DNA of 56,193 nt from an uncultured Alteromonadaceae bacterium (lineage in GTDB: Bacteria > Pseudomonadota > Gammaproteobacteria > Enterobacterales > Alteromonadaceae). A program made the translations under genes and the position numbers. Below are positions 1-8,015 of this stretch, in pieces. Location: the NCBI GenBank assembly GCA_947501935.1, contig CANMXU010000031.1, positions 1 through 56,193 of the forward strand, in the 5' to 3' direction. The notes under the pieces were generated by a model. The model was not told the origin of the DNA and did not search any database. It was given only the letters and a program-made list of their open reading frames with translations. The stretch's first letter is position 1, and the number at the start of each line of letters is the position of its first letter.

Positions 1-10
1 CCTGAAGCGA

Positions 11-45
11 GATGCGCATTCTACGCGTCTCAGTTTTGATGTCAA
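11..45 (-). promoter_or_regulatory. rRNA/tRNA-type stringent promoter, promoter-proximal copy, reading leftward
   Basis: Read on the minus strand, TTGACA (45-40) is followed after 16 bases by TAGAAT (23-18) and then by the GC-rich discriminator GCGCATC. A GCGC discriminator directly after the -10 box is the hallmark of stringently controlled rRNA and tRNA promoters. A second promoter of the same design lies about 184 bases upstream. The transcript would leave the window at its left edge, so the target gene (an rRNA or tRNA operon) is inferred and not seen. Confidence 0.72.
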
Positions 46-194
46 CATTTTATTTTAAGTTTTTGAACTTTCGTTAGAGAAAATTCAAAGCCAAACTTTA
101 AAACGTTAAGTTAACTGTTTAGCTCTTATAAAGAGTAGTTAACTTATCAAAACCTTCCTTTGGGACATCGATTTGGCTGAAGCCCTTGGAACTG

Positions 195-229
195 GATGCG
201 CATTTTAGAGATTTACCGCTTGGCGTCAA
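195..229 (-). promoter_or_regulatory. rRNA/tRNA-type stringent promoter, distal copy, reading leftward
   Basis: On the minus strand this shows TTGACG (229-224), a 16-base spacer, TAAAAT (207-202) and the discriminator GCGCATCC. The discriminator and spacer length match the downstream promoter at 45-11. The sequence upstream of the -35 (230-290) is strongly A/T-rich, as expected of an UP element. Together the pair resembles the tandem promoters of an rrn operon. Confidence 0.72.
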
Positions 230-330
230 CAGTTAATTTGCATTTAAGGTTTGTTTGCTTTTATTTTAAGCAACTTTCATTTTAAAGGTCGAATATACGG
301 CAGTTATGAGTTTTATTGGTAGAGTAAACA

Positions 331-361
331 CAGAAAAGGAAGCGTATCGCTTCCTTTTCTG
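331..361 (-). terminator. perfect hairpin downstream of pssA, probable terminator
   Basis: A perfect inverted repeat with 14-bp arms (331-344 and 348-361) and a 3-base loop lies 37 bases past the pssA stop codon. There is only a weak T tract on the minus strand (TGTTTACTC). It would insulate pssA from the leftward rRNA-type promoters. Confidence 0.6.
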
Positions 362-398
362 TAGAGTTCAATAAAAAGCTTTTAGCTCATAATAGTTG

Positions 399-1217
399 TT
401 ATTCTTGTTTTTCTTTCTCTATAGCCTGTTCTTTTTGTTCTTCGGTAAAGTCTGCATCAGTATTATCATCACCGACAACATGCTCTAACTTTAAACGTTT
501 GACTGAGCGGATAGTCGTTACCGGACCGGAGCACGCATATAAAACAAAGATAGCTAATAATAATTCGGCAGGGCTTGATGCCACAACCACAAAAACTAAG
601 ACAATCAATAGGACGACAATAAAGTTAACTTTGCCCTTCCAATCAACTTCTTTAAAGCTATTGTAACGAAAGTTACTGACCATCAATAAACCAGTTACTA
701 TGGTAATTAAGCTAACAAAAAAGCCAAAGTCTTGACCATTTAGCTCATATTTATTGCCAACCCAAACTAAACTTGCGATAACCCCTGCCGCTGCTGGGCT
801 TGCTAAACCTTGGAAATAACGTTTATCAGCAACACCTACTTGAGTATTAAAACGTGCTAAGCGCAGTGCTGCTGCTGCAACAAAAACAAAAGCGGCAAGC
901 CAGCCTAGTTTCCCCATTCCTGATAAGGCCCAGTTATATGATACTAACCCCGGTGCAATACCAAAGGAAACCATATCTGCCATACTGTCGTATTCAGCGC
1001 CAAACTCACTTTGAGTATTGGTCATCCTTGCTACTCGGCCATCGAGACCGTCAAAGATCATCGCAATAAAAATTGCGATTGCTGCGTGTGCAAATTGCCC
1101 ATTCATTGAAGATACAACAGCAAAGAATCCAGAAAAAAGACCAGCAGTTGTTAATAAGTTAGGTAATAAGTAAATACCACGGTTTGGCGTATGTTCTGCC
1201 GATTGTTTATCGCTCAT
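399..1217 (-). CDS. pssA: CDP-diacylglycerol--serine O-phosphatidyltransferase
   Basis: Inner-membrane enzyme joining CDP-diacylglycerol and serine to phosphatidylserine, the precursor of phosphatidylethanolamine. The CDP-alcohol phosphatidyltransferase signature DG-xx-AR-x8-G-x3-D-x3-D is complete: D59, G60, A63, R64, G73, D77, D81. Several hydrophobic segments follow to about residue 240, and the last 25 or so residues form a charged, Glu/Lys-rich cytoplasmic tail. At 272 residues it matches the membrane-embedded PssA type found in Gram-positives and many marine Gammaproteobacteria, not the soluble E. coli type (about 450 residues). The start is the first ATG of the frame; no strong ribosome-binding site is visible. 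It stands alone, with a hairpin downstream. Confidence 0.93.
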   Translation of the reverse strand: MSDKQSAEHTPNRGIYLLPNLLTTAGLFSGFFAVVSSMNGQFAHAAIAIFIAMIFDGLDGRVARMTNTQSEFGAEYDSMADMVSFGIAPGLVSYNWALSGMGKLGWLAAFVFVAAAALRLARFNTQVGVADKRYFQGLASPAAAGVIASLVWVGNKYELNGQDFGFFVSLITIVTGLLMVSNFRYNSFKEVDWKGKVNFIVVLLIVLVFVVVASSPAELLLAIFVLYACSGPVTTIRSVKRLKLEHVVGDDNTDADFTEEQKEQAIEKEKQE

Positions 1218-1427
1218 TGAAATAAAGCCACACTAATAAAATACAAGAAAAGAGCGCTAATTTACCATAACAATGAAACTTAGGTATAGAATTATTATGT
1301 CCATTAACAATGTTTTGCTGTTAATAAAATTTGTAAACTGGCGATTGTGTTGTTATAAGAATAAGTAAATGAAAATAAAATTTGGCTGTTTGGTGTTTAT
1401 TTAAAACTCCAGCTTATAGGAAATAAC

Positions 1428-1880
1428 ATGCTTTATCGTTTATATGCCATGACCTTATTTATCTTTACTACCAATACGCTAGCTGCTGATATTGTTGTTT
1501 ATCGCTGGGTCGATGACAAAAACATTGTTCATTTTAGTCAACATCAGCCCAAGCATGACAATTACACGGAACTCACTATGTCTGAAGCCTTTAAAGCTTC
1601 AGCAAAGAAAAATGATAGAACAAGAATTGAAAAAGAACTTGAAGATAGCCTTAGTGTGCAAAATATCAATGACGACCTTGCCTCTAACGAGGAATCTTTA
1701 TTAGATGATGTTAAAGATAAATGCGCTGCCGCTAAGTTGAATTTAAAGACCTTAAATACTTTCGATAAAATACAATACACCGATGAAAATGGTGAAGTAA
1801 AAGTGCTTTCTAATACACAGAAGAATAAACAACAAGCGCTAAGTGAAAAACAAATAGAAGTTTATTGTAACGCACAATAA
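1428..1880 (+). CDS. DUF4124 domain-containing secreted protein
   Basis: A 150-residue protein with an N-terminal signal peptide (about residues 1-19, cleavage likely after TLAA). The DUF4124 signature follows directly: VYRWVDDKNIVHFSQ, residues about 24-38, close to the family's YRWVDxxGxxHYS core. The C-terminal half is charged and probably helical, with two cysteines (about 98 and 147). The biochemical function of DUF4124 is not known; members are periplasmic. The ATG is preceded by AGGAAATAAC. The gene ends inside a 17-bp perfect hairpin that contains its own stop codon. Confidence 0.82.
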   Translation: MLYRLYAMTLFIFTTNTLAADIVVYRWVDDKNIVHFSQHQPKHDNYTELTMSEAFKASAKKNDRTRIEKELEDSLSVQNINDDLASNEESLLDDVKDKCAAAKLNLKTLNTFDKIQYTDENGEVKVLSNTQKNKQQALSEKQIEVYCNAQ

Positions 1881-1890
1881 ACTTCTATTT
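1852..1890 (+). terminator. 17-bp perfect hairpin overlapping the DUF4124 gene stop codon
   Basis: The arms 1852-1868 and 1874-1890 are perfect complements around the 5-base loop AACGC. The stop codon (1878-1880) sits in the 3' arm, so the last codons are part of the hairpin. The element lies between two convergent genes (clpB ends at 1909) and can act in both directions. The 3' arm ends in CTATTTT on the plus strand, giving only a short U tract. Confidence 0.7.
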
Positions 1891-1908
1891 TGGTTATGTA
1901 TTTACGCC

Positions 1909-4482
1909 TTAAGAAGTAAATACCAGCTCATCATGTTCAACAGCAATAGTAATGACACTTCCTTCCTGATACTTTCCTGAAAGAATCTTTTGTGCGAGTG
2001 GGTTTTCAACTTGCTGTTGAATCGCCCTATTTAAAGGTCTAGCGCCAAATAAACTGTCAAAGCCCGCTTGCGCAATTAAGCTTAACGCTTCTGGCGTCAT
2101 ATTTAAGTGCAGATCTCTATCAAGTAAACGTTTGGCTAAAGCAGAAATTTGAATACCGGCTATTTTTTCAATTTGCTCAGCAACTAATGGATGGAACACC
2201 ACGGCTTCGTCAACACGATTAATAAATTCAGGTTTAAAATGCTGACTAAGCTCAGCCATAACATGATTTTTCATTTCTTGGTATTGGCTATCGCCAGCAA
2301 AAGTTTGAATAATGTCAGAGCCGATATTTGAGGTCATAATGATAACAGTATTTTTAAAATCGACGGTACGACCTTGACCATCAGTTAATCGTCCGTCATC
2401 AAGTACTTGCAATAAAATATTAAAAACATCAGGGTGTGCTTTTTCAATTTCATCTAATAAAATTACTGAGTAAGGTTTACGTCGAACCGCTTCGGTTAAA
2501 TAACCACCTTCTTCATAACCAACATAACCTGGAGGTGCTCCGACTAAGCGGGCGACTGAATGTTTTTCCATAAACTCTGACATATCAACCCGTACTAAAG
2601 CGTCTTCACTATCAAAAAGAAAGTGTGCGAGTGCTTTAGTTAATTCGGTTTTACCCACCCCTGTTGGTCCTAAAAATAAAAATGAACCTATTGGTTGCTC
2701 AGGGTCTGACAAGCCTGCTCGCGAACGGCGAATTGCATTAGATACTGCAACTACGGCTTCTGATTGACCGATCACTCTTTTATGAAGATTATCTTCCATT
2801 TGTAAGAGTTTTTCTTTTTCCCCTTCAAGCATTTTAGCCACCGGAATACCGGTTGCCCGGCTAAGTACGTCAGCTATTTCTATATCGGTGACTTTATTTT
2901 TGAGCAAATTCATTTCCTGCATTTCAGCTTGCGAAGCTAAATCGAGTTGTTTTTCAAGTTCAGGAATTTTGCCATATTGCAGCTCTGACATTTGGTTGAG
3001 ATCGCTAGCTCGGCGTGCAGCTTCAAGTTGAATACGGGCTTGCTCTAAATCAGTTTTTATCGCTTGTGTGCCATGAATGGCAGCTTTTTCTGTTTTCCAA
3101 ACCTCGTCAAGTTCGTCATAACTTTGCTGACACTGCTGCAGATCTTCAGAAATTAAACTAAGGCGTTTTTTGGAGGCATCGTCAGCTTCTTTTTCTAGTG
3201 CTCGTTGCTCTAACTTTAATTGAATAATTCGGCGATCTAAGCGGTCTAAATCTTCCGGCTTAGAGTCCATTTGCAAACGAATACTTGAAGCGGCTTCGTC
3301 GATTAGATCAATCGCTTTATCTGGCAATTGTCGATCGCTGATATAACGATGAGAAAGTGTTGCCGCGGCCACTATTGCCGGGTCGGTAATATCAACATTA
3401 TGATGTAATTCATAACGCTCTTTTAAGCCACGTAATATAGCAATGGTATCTTCAACACTTGGTTCGTCAATAAGTACTTTTTGAAAACGGCGCTCAAGCG
3501 CGGCATCTTTTTCTATATATTGGCGATATTCGTCTAAGGTTGTTGCGCCAACACAGTGTAAATCGCCACGGGCTAAAGCAGGTTTGAGCATGTTACCTGC
3601 GTCTAAAGCACCATCAGTTTTACCTGCGCCAACCATAGTGTGTAACTCATCAATAAATAAGATCACTTGCCCTTCTTCTTTAGCAAGCTCATTTAATACC
3701 GCTTTTAATCGTTCTTCAAATTCACCACGGTATTTTGCACCAGCAACCAATGAGCCCATATCAAGTGATAATACTCGTTTGTTTTTTAAACCTTCGGGGA
3801 CTTCGTGATCAACAATACGTTGTGCTAAACCTTCAGCAATTGCGGTTTTACCTACACCTGGTTGGCCAATTAATACCGGATTATTTTTAGTGCGGCGCTG
3901 CAGTACTTGAATGGTTCGTCTAATTTCGTCATCACGACCGATAACAGGGTCAAGCTTACCTTCTTCTGCCCTTAGGTTTAGGTCAACGGTGTATTTATCA
4001 AGTGCTTGGCGAACATCTTCTGCGTTTTGGTCATTAACCTTTTCACCACCGCGCACATGAGAGATCGCATCTTTTAAACGTTGTGGGTTTGCACCGAGAG
4101 ATTTTAATATTTGTCCGAGCTTGCCTTTATCTTCCAGCGCCGCAAGGATAAATATTTCTGAAGAAATAAATTTATCGCCCAACTTTTGAGCATACTTATC
4201 ACAAAGGTTGAGTAGGTTACCCATTGCTGACGACAGTTGTACTTCACCACCAACACCTTCAACTTGCGCAAGTTGCTGTATAGCATTATCAACTTGTGTA
4301 CGAAGGGAAAATACATCAATACCTGCACTTTTTAACAACGGCAAGATGCTCGCTGCATTTTGATTAAGTAATGCCATCATTAAATGTACTGGTTCGATAA
4401 ACTGATTATCACGACCAAGTGCAATTGACTGGGCATCAGAAATAGCTACTTGTAACGCTTGAGTGAAACGGTCTAATCGCAT
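1909..4482 (-). CDS. clpB: ATP-dependent chaperone/disaggregase ClpB
   Basis: Hexameric AAA+ disaggregase that, with DnaK/DnaJ/GrpE, solubilises aggregated proteins after heat stress in the cytosol. The 857-residue length is canonical. The order is: N-terminal Clp repeat domain (about 1-145), AAA-1 with Walker A GQPGVGKT (about 207-214), the coiled-coil middle domain (about 410-530) rich in Glu/Arg/Leu, AAA-2 with Walker A GPTGVGKT (about 608) and sensor/D2-small sequences. The middle domain separates ClpB from ClpA and ClpC. The ATG is preceded by AGGAG. A sigma-32-type promoter lies 85-110 bases upstream, so heat-shock control is supported by sequence. Confidence 0.98.
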   Translation of the reverse strand: MRLDRFTQALQVAISDAQSIALGRDNQFIEPVHLMMALLNQNAASILPLLKSAGIDVFSLRTQVDNAIQQLAQVEGVGGEVQLSSAMGNLLNLCDKYAQKLGDKFISSEIFILAALEDKGKLGQILKSLGANPQRLKDAISHVRGGEKVNDQNAEDVRQALDKYTVDLNLRAEEGKLDPVIGRDDEIRRTIQVLQRRTKNNPVLIGQPGVGKTAIAEGLAQRIVDHEVPEGLKNKRVLSLDMGSLVAGAKYRGEFEERLKAVLNELAKEEGQVILFIDELHTMVGAGKTDGALDAGNMLKPALARGDLHCVGATTLDEYRQYIEKDAALERRFQKVLIDEPSVEDTIAILRGLKERYELHHNVDITDPAIVAAATLSHRYISDRQLPDKAIDLIDEAASSIRLQMDSKPEDLDRLDRRIIQLKLEQRALEKEADDASKKRLSLISEDLQQCQQSYDELDEVWKTEKAAIHGTQAIKTDLEQARIQLEAARRASDLNQMSELQYGKIPELEKQLDLASQAEMQEMNLLKNKVTDIEIADVLSRATGIPVAKMLEGEKEKLLQMEDNLHKRVIGQSEAVVAVSNAIRRSRAGLSDPEQPIGSFLFLGPTGVGKTELTKALAHFLFDSEDALVRVDMSEFMEKHSVARLVGAPPGYVGYEEGGYLTEAVRRKPYSVILLDEIEKAHPDVFNILLQVLDDGRLTDGQGRTVDFKNTVIIMTSNIGSDIIQTFAGDSQYQEMKNHVMAELSQHFKPEFINRVDEAVVFHPLVAEQIEKIAGIQISALAKRLLDRDLHLNMTPEALSLIAQAGFDSLFGARPLNRAIQQQVENPLAQKILSGKYQEGSVITIAVEHDELVFTS

Positions 4483-4565
4483 AAGGACTCTCCTACTATT
4501 AATACTAAATAGAATTAAATACTAAGTTACTGAATGTATGTTTAAATTCATTCTTTATACCTAGT

Positions 4566-4594
4566 AGATAGGGGTAAAAGTCAGCTTTTTCAAC
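4566..4594 (-). promoter_or_regulatory. sigma-32 (heat-shock) promoter of clpB
   Basis: On the minus strand GTTGAAA (4594-4588) is followed after 13 bases by CCCCTATCT (4574-4566). This is very near the RpoH consensus CTTGAAA-N13/14-CCCCATNT. It lies about 85 bases upstream of the clpB ATG on the same strand, and clpB is a classic RpoH target. Confidence 0.85.
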
Positions 4595-4660
4595 TCACGA
4601 TCTTTGTTTGCGTTGATTTAAAGCAAAGTCTATTGATTTAATTTAAAGCCCGTGATTTTT

Positions 4661-5443
4661 TTACAATCGCGTAATAATGGATGCCATACGGCCGGTGATA
4701 TTTTCTCGACGGTACGAGTAATAACGTTGCGGATTAGAAAAAGTACACTCTGCTAAACTTTTAATATTGGAAACGCCCAATTGCTGTAATTGTAAAGTCG
4801 CTATTTGGTGCAAATTAGCTAAATATTTATCATGGTTATGCTGAATAAATGCTAAAGCAAAGTTTTGGTTTTGCTCAACAAAGGTCTGCTTCACTTCCAC
4901 GCCTACTTCAAAAACACTAGCACCAATACATGGGCCTAACCACGCATGAACAAATTTATTTTCACACTGCATTTTAGCTAAGGTATTTTTAATAATATTT
5001 TGAGCTAATGGCCGCCAGCCGCCATGAATTGCAGCTATTTCATCACCATTTTCTGAACTCAATAAAATAGGCAAGCAATCAGCAGTCATCACTGCTAAAG
5101 CAATATTTTTTTCACGGGTAACCATAGCGTCAGCCGTTAAAGCGTCAGCACTCACTGTTTCGATAGTTAATACTTCATTGCCATGTACTTGATTTAGCCA
5201 TTGTATTGACGTTGGCTTAGAGGAAACGTTTGGTAAAAAATCAATTAAAGCGGTTCTGTTAGCTAGAGTCTGAGCTTTACTTTCACCAACATGTGTACCT
5301 AAATTAAAATGATCATAAGGCGATGTAAACGAAATGTTCTGACGGGCTGAGTTAGGATGTAAACGGGAAGTAGTAAAGGCCAATGCATTTTGCACTGGCC
5401 AATCAACATACTTAAAAGCGGGATTAGTATTCTTCAGTACCAT
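4661..5443 (-). CDS. pgeF: peptidoglycan editing factor PgeF (YfiH/laccase-domain family)
   Basis: Multicopper-oxidase-like (DUF152/YfiH) protein. In E. coli the family member removes wrongly incorporated L-serine from UDP-MurNAc-peptide precursors. Visible family motifs are MTADCLPILL (metal-site Cys), AIHGGWRPL (His) and the HAWLGPCIGASVFEVG block that supplies a further Cys/His. The 260-residue length is usual. The start overlaps the end of rluD by 20 bases, so the two are translationally coupled, an arrangement conserved in Gammaproteobacteria. Older annotations call it polyphenol oxidase or laccase; the editing role is assigned by family and context. Confidence 0.93.
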   Translation of the reverse strand: MVLKNTNPAFKYVDWPVQNALAFTTSRLHPNSARQNISFTSPYDHFNLGTHVGESKAQTLANRTALIDFLPNVSSKPTSIQWLNQVHGNEVLTIETVSADALTADAMVTREKNIALAVMTADCLPILLSSENGDEIAAIHGGWRPLAQNIIKNTLAKMQCENKFVHAWLGPCIGASVFEVGVEVKQTFVEQNQNFALAFIQHNHDKYLANLHQIATLQLQQLGVSNIKSLAECTFSNPQRYYSYRRENITGRMASIITRL

Positions 5444-6398
5444 TTAGCTTAGTATCATCTTGTAAAACTTTAACCAAATGCTTGAAGTCTTCAGGAATTT
5501 CAGCATGCCATGTTAATTGCTCACCCGTTATTGGATGAAATAACGAAAGCATTGTTGCATGTAGCGCTTGACGTTTAAAAGCACGTAAGGTGTCTAGTAA
5601 ATCTGGCGTAGCATTTTTAGGCGGACGTGGACGACCACCATATACAGGGTCGCCAACCAAAACATGGTTGATATGCGCCATATGCACACGAATTTGGTGA
5701 GTACGACCAGTTTCAAGGCGTAAACGCAAACGTGTATGTAAACGGTATTTTTCCATGACTCGATAATGCGTAACTGAAGGACGACCTGAAATAGTCACCG
5801 CCATATGCGTACGCTTAGTAGGATGTCGTCCAATAGCAGCATCAACAAGGCCGCCGGCGGTCATCACGCCACAAGCAATCGCTTCATACTCACGAGTAAT
5901 TTCACGTGCCTGTAATGCATCAACTAAATTAGTTTGCGCGGCAATAGTTTTGGCTACGACCATTAAACCGGTGGTATCTTTATCTAAACGATGCACAATA
6001 CCCGCACGCGGCACGACATCAAGTGATGGACAATGATAAAGCAAAGCATTAAGCACAGTACCGTCAGGGTTACCAGCACCGGGATGCACAACTAAACCCG
6101 CAGGTTTGTTAATCACGAGAATATCGTCGTCTTCATAAACAATATTTAGTGGAATGTTTTGTGGGTCAAAACGTACTTCAGCTTCTACTTCGGCATCAAT
6201 AACGATGCTTTCACCGCCGTACATTTTTTCACGTGCTTTGGTCATTACAGTGCCATTTACCGACACTTTGCCAGCAAGGATCCAATCTTTTAAACGTGAT
6301 CTTGAATAATCAGGAAACATTTCTGCAATTGTTTGGTCCAAACGTTTACCCAGACATGACTCAGGAACCACATCTTTATGTTGAATTATTTCAGCCAT
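5424..6398 (-). CDS. rluD: 23S rRNA pseudouridine(1911/1915/1917) synthase RluD
   Basis: Makes the three pseudouridines of helix 69 in 23S rRNA, needed for normal 50S assembly. An S4 RNA-binding domain spans about residues 17-75 (SRLKDWILAGKVSVNG). The catalytic block GIVHRLDKDTTGLM gives the nucleophile D139, the same number as in E. coli RluD. The TGRTHQIRVHM motif follows. At 324 residues it has the usual length. It is divergent from bamD, the universal arrangement in Gammaproteobacteria, and overlaps pgeF downstream. Confidence 0.96.
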   Translation of the reverse strand: MAEIIQHKDVVPESCLGKRLDQTIAEMFPDYSRSRLKDWILAGKVSVNGTVMTKAREKMYGGESIVIDAEVEAEVRFDPQNIPLNIVYEDDDILVINKPAGLVVHPGAGNPDGTVLNALLYHCPSLDVVPRAGIVHRLDKDTTGLMVVAKTIAAQTNLVDALQAREITREYEAIACGVMTAGGLVDAAIGRHPTKRTHMAVTISGRPSVTHYRVMEKYRLHTRLRLRLETGRTHQIRVHMAHINHVLVGDPVYGGRPRPPKNATPDLLDTLRAFKRQALHATMLSLFHPITGEQLTWHAEIPEDFKHLVKVLQDDTKLNGTEEY

Positions 6399-6547
6399 TA
6401 AACTCTCTTATTAATTAGCGCTGTGCAAGGCAAGTTTGCTAGGTTAGAATGATTAAAACCCAGTCTTGTACAAAAAAGACTATTTTACCCCTTTCTCAGG
6501 GGCAAAGATAATAATTTTAACAAACCAACGTAGTGATATTAAAATCA

Positions 6548-7309
6548 ATGGAAAAATTGACCATAAAAATAATGTTTTTGGTACTAACCTTTGGGTTAGC
6601 TAGCTGTTCTTCTTCAGAAGATGTTGAGTTAGAAAAAGTACCGGATAAGTCAGCTCAGTCTTTATTAGTTGACGCCCGTAAAGCTTTAGATACTGGTTTG
6701 TACCAGAAGGCGATTCAAATTTTATCAGCAATTGACTCACGCTTTCCTTTTGGCCCAATTTCACACCAAGTACAGTTAGATTTAATTTATGCCTATTATA
6801 AAAGTGGTGACGCTGCTCAAGGTATTGCGCTAACCGATAGATTTTTAAAATTAAACCCTACGCATATGAATGTTGATTATGTTTATTACATGCGTGCTTT
6901 GATAAATATTGAAACGGAAGTAAACCTTTTCCAAAACCTAGCAGGTATTGATCGCTCGGATAGAGATCCAACAGCCTCAAAAGAAGCATTTAATGATTTA
7001 AAAACTTTAATTACTAAATATCCACAAAGTAAATATGCTGCTGATGCTCGCAAGCGTATGAATAGCATAAAATCACGCTTAGCTAAGTATGAATTAGCTG
7101 TAGCTGAATTTTACTTTAAACGTGAAGCCTATATTTCAGCGGCAAACCGTGGCAGATATATTGTTGAATACTACTCGCCAAGCAACGAGGTAGAGCAAGC
7201 ATTGGAAGTGATGATCAGATCTTATGACAAATTAGGCTTAGAAGATTTAAAAGCAAACGCTAAGCAAGTATTAGTTGTGAACTACCCAAATAATAAATTA
7301 GTTCGTTAA
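6548..7309 (+). CDS. bamD: outer membrane assembly lipoprotein BamD
   Basis: Lipoprotein of the BAM complex, essential with BamA for folding beta-barrel proteins into the outer membrane. From the chosen ATG (6548) the signal peptide is 19 residues long and ends in the lipobox LASC, placing the lipidated Cys at residue 20. TPR-type helical repeats follow, including ALDTGLYQKAIQILSAI and the SxYAxDARKRM motif. An in-frame GTG at 6533 would add five residues. Neither start has a clear ribosome-binding site; the ATG gives the more typical signal peptide. Divergent from rluD. Confidence 0.94.
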   Translation: MEKLTIKIMFLVLTFGLASCSSSEDVELEKVPDKSAQSLLVDARKALDTGLYQKAIQILSAIDSRFPFGPISHQVQLDLIYAYYKSGDAAQGIALTDRFLKLNPTHMNVDYVYYMRALINIETEVNLFQNLAGIDRSDRDPTASKEAFNDLKTLITKYPQSKYAADARKRMNSIKSRLAKYELAVAEFYFKREAYISAANRGRYIVEYYSPSNEVEQALEVMIRSYDKLGLEDLKANAKQVLVVNYPNNKLVR

Positions 7310-7349
7310 GTTCAGCTCAGTAATAAGATTTTATTAAATCCCAACACTT

Positions 7350-7389
7350 AAAAAACGCCGTACCTATTAATTAAGGTACGGCGTTTTTT
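7350..7389. terminator. bidirectional terminator between bamD and glnB
   Basis: The arms around CCGTACCT (7358-7365) and AGGTACGG (7374-7381) are flanked by A6 on the left and T8 on the right. This gives a GC-rich stem with a U tract on both strands between two convergent genes. Confidence 0.9.
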
Positions 7390-7422
7390 TTGTTTTAAAG
7401 CTATCAATATAACTTCAAACAA

Positions 7423-7761
7423 TTAAATTGCAGTGTCGTTCTCTTCACCGGTACGAATACGAATAACGCGTTCAACTTCAGTGATAAAAATTTTACCATC
7501 GCCAATTTTACCAGTTTGTGCTGTTTCCATAATAGCTTCAACACAGCGGTCAACATCTTCTGAGGCGATAACAATTTCTAATTTTACTTTAGGAAGAAAA
7601 TCAACCATATATTCTGCACCGCGGTACAGCTCAGTGTGACCTTTTTGACGACCAAAGCCTTTAACTTCAGATACTGTCATACCGGTAATGCCAATTTCAC
7701 TTAATGCTTCACGAACATCATCGAGTTTAAACGGTTTTATAATAGCTTCAATTTTCTTCAT
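7423..7761 (-). CDS. glnB: nitrogen regulatory protein P-II
   Basis: Trimeric signal protein that reports 2-oxoglutarate, ATP/ADP and glutamine status to NtrB and GlnE through uridylylation by GlnD. The true start is the ATG of MKKIEAIIKPFKLDDV at 7761: it has GGAAG seven bases upstream and gives the canonical 112 residues, whereas the open frame runs 21 codons further upstream. The T-loop carries the modified tyrosine Y51 in ELYRGAEYMVDF. The PROSITE-type end GKIFITEVERVIRIRTGE is intact. No amtB lies alongside, which favours GlnB over GlnK, though sequence alone does not fully separate them. Confidence 0.94.
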   Translation of the reverse strand: MKKIEAIIKPFKLDDVREALSEIGITGMTVSEVKGFGRQKGHTELYRGAEYMVDFLPKVKLEIVIASEDVDRCVEAIMETAQTGKIGDGKIFITEVERVIRIRTGEENDTAI

Positions 7762-8015
7762 TTCATTCTTCCATTGTTTAACTAAGCTTAAATTAATAGT
7801 TACAGCATACCTAAACTGCGACAAAAAGAGTACAGCAAACCATGAATTTAAATCAATTCTTTGAAAATATTAGCTTGCTAATAATATTTAAATTCTCAGC
7901 AATTTTGTTACACTGAGCCCAGATAAAATAGTTAAGCTAGCTTAGGTTTAATCAGATCTTTGCTCAACTTAATTATTCTCAATAATATTTACCCTGTTTG
8001 CATAAAAGGCAGCTT

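Noticed and set aside
11..229. Two similar GATGCGCATT segments taken as a dispersed repeat
   Set aside because: The similarity is explained by their shared promoter structure on the minus strand (discriminator GCGCATC and -10/-35 boxes), so no repeat element is needed.
854..1069. Open frame of 71 codons on the plus strand inside pssA
   Set aside because: It lies antisense to the well-supported pssA gene, has no ribosome-binding site or recognisable sequence, and reflects frame shadowing.
7423..7824. Longer P-II reading frame of 133 codons
   Set aside because: The extra 21 codons precede the universally conserved MKKIEAIIKPF start, which has its own ribosome-binding site.
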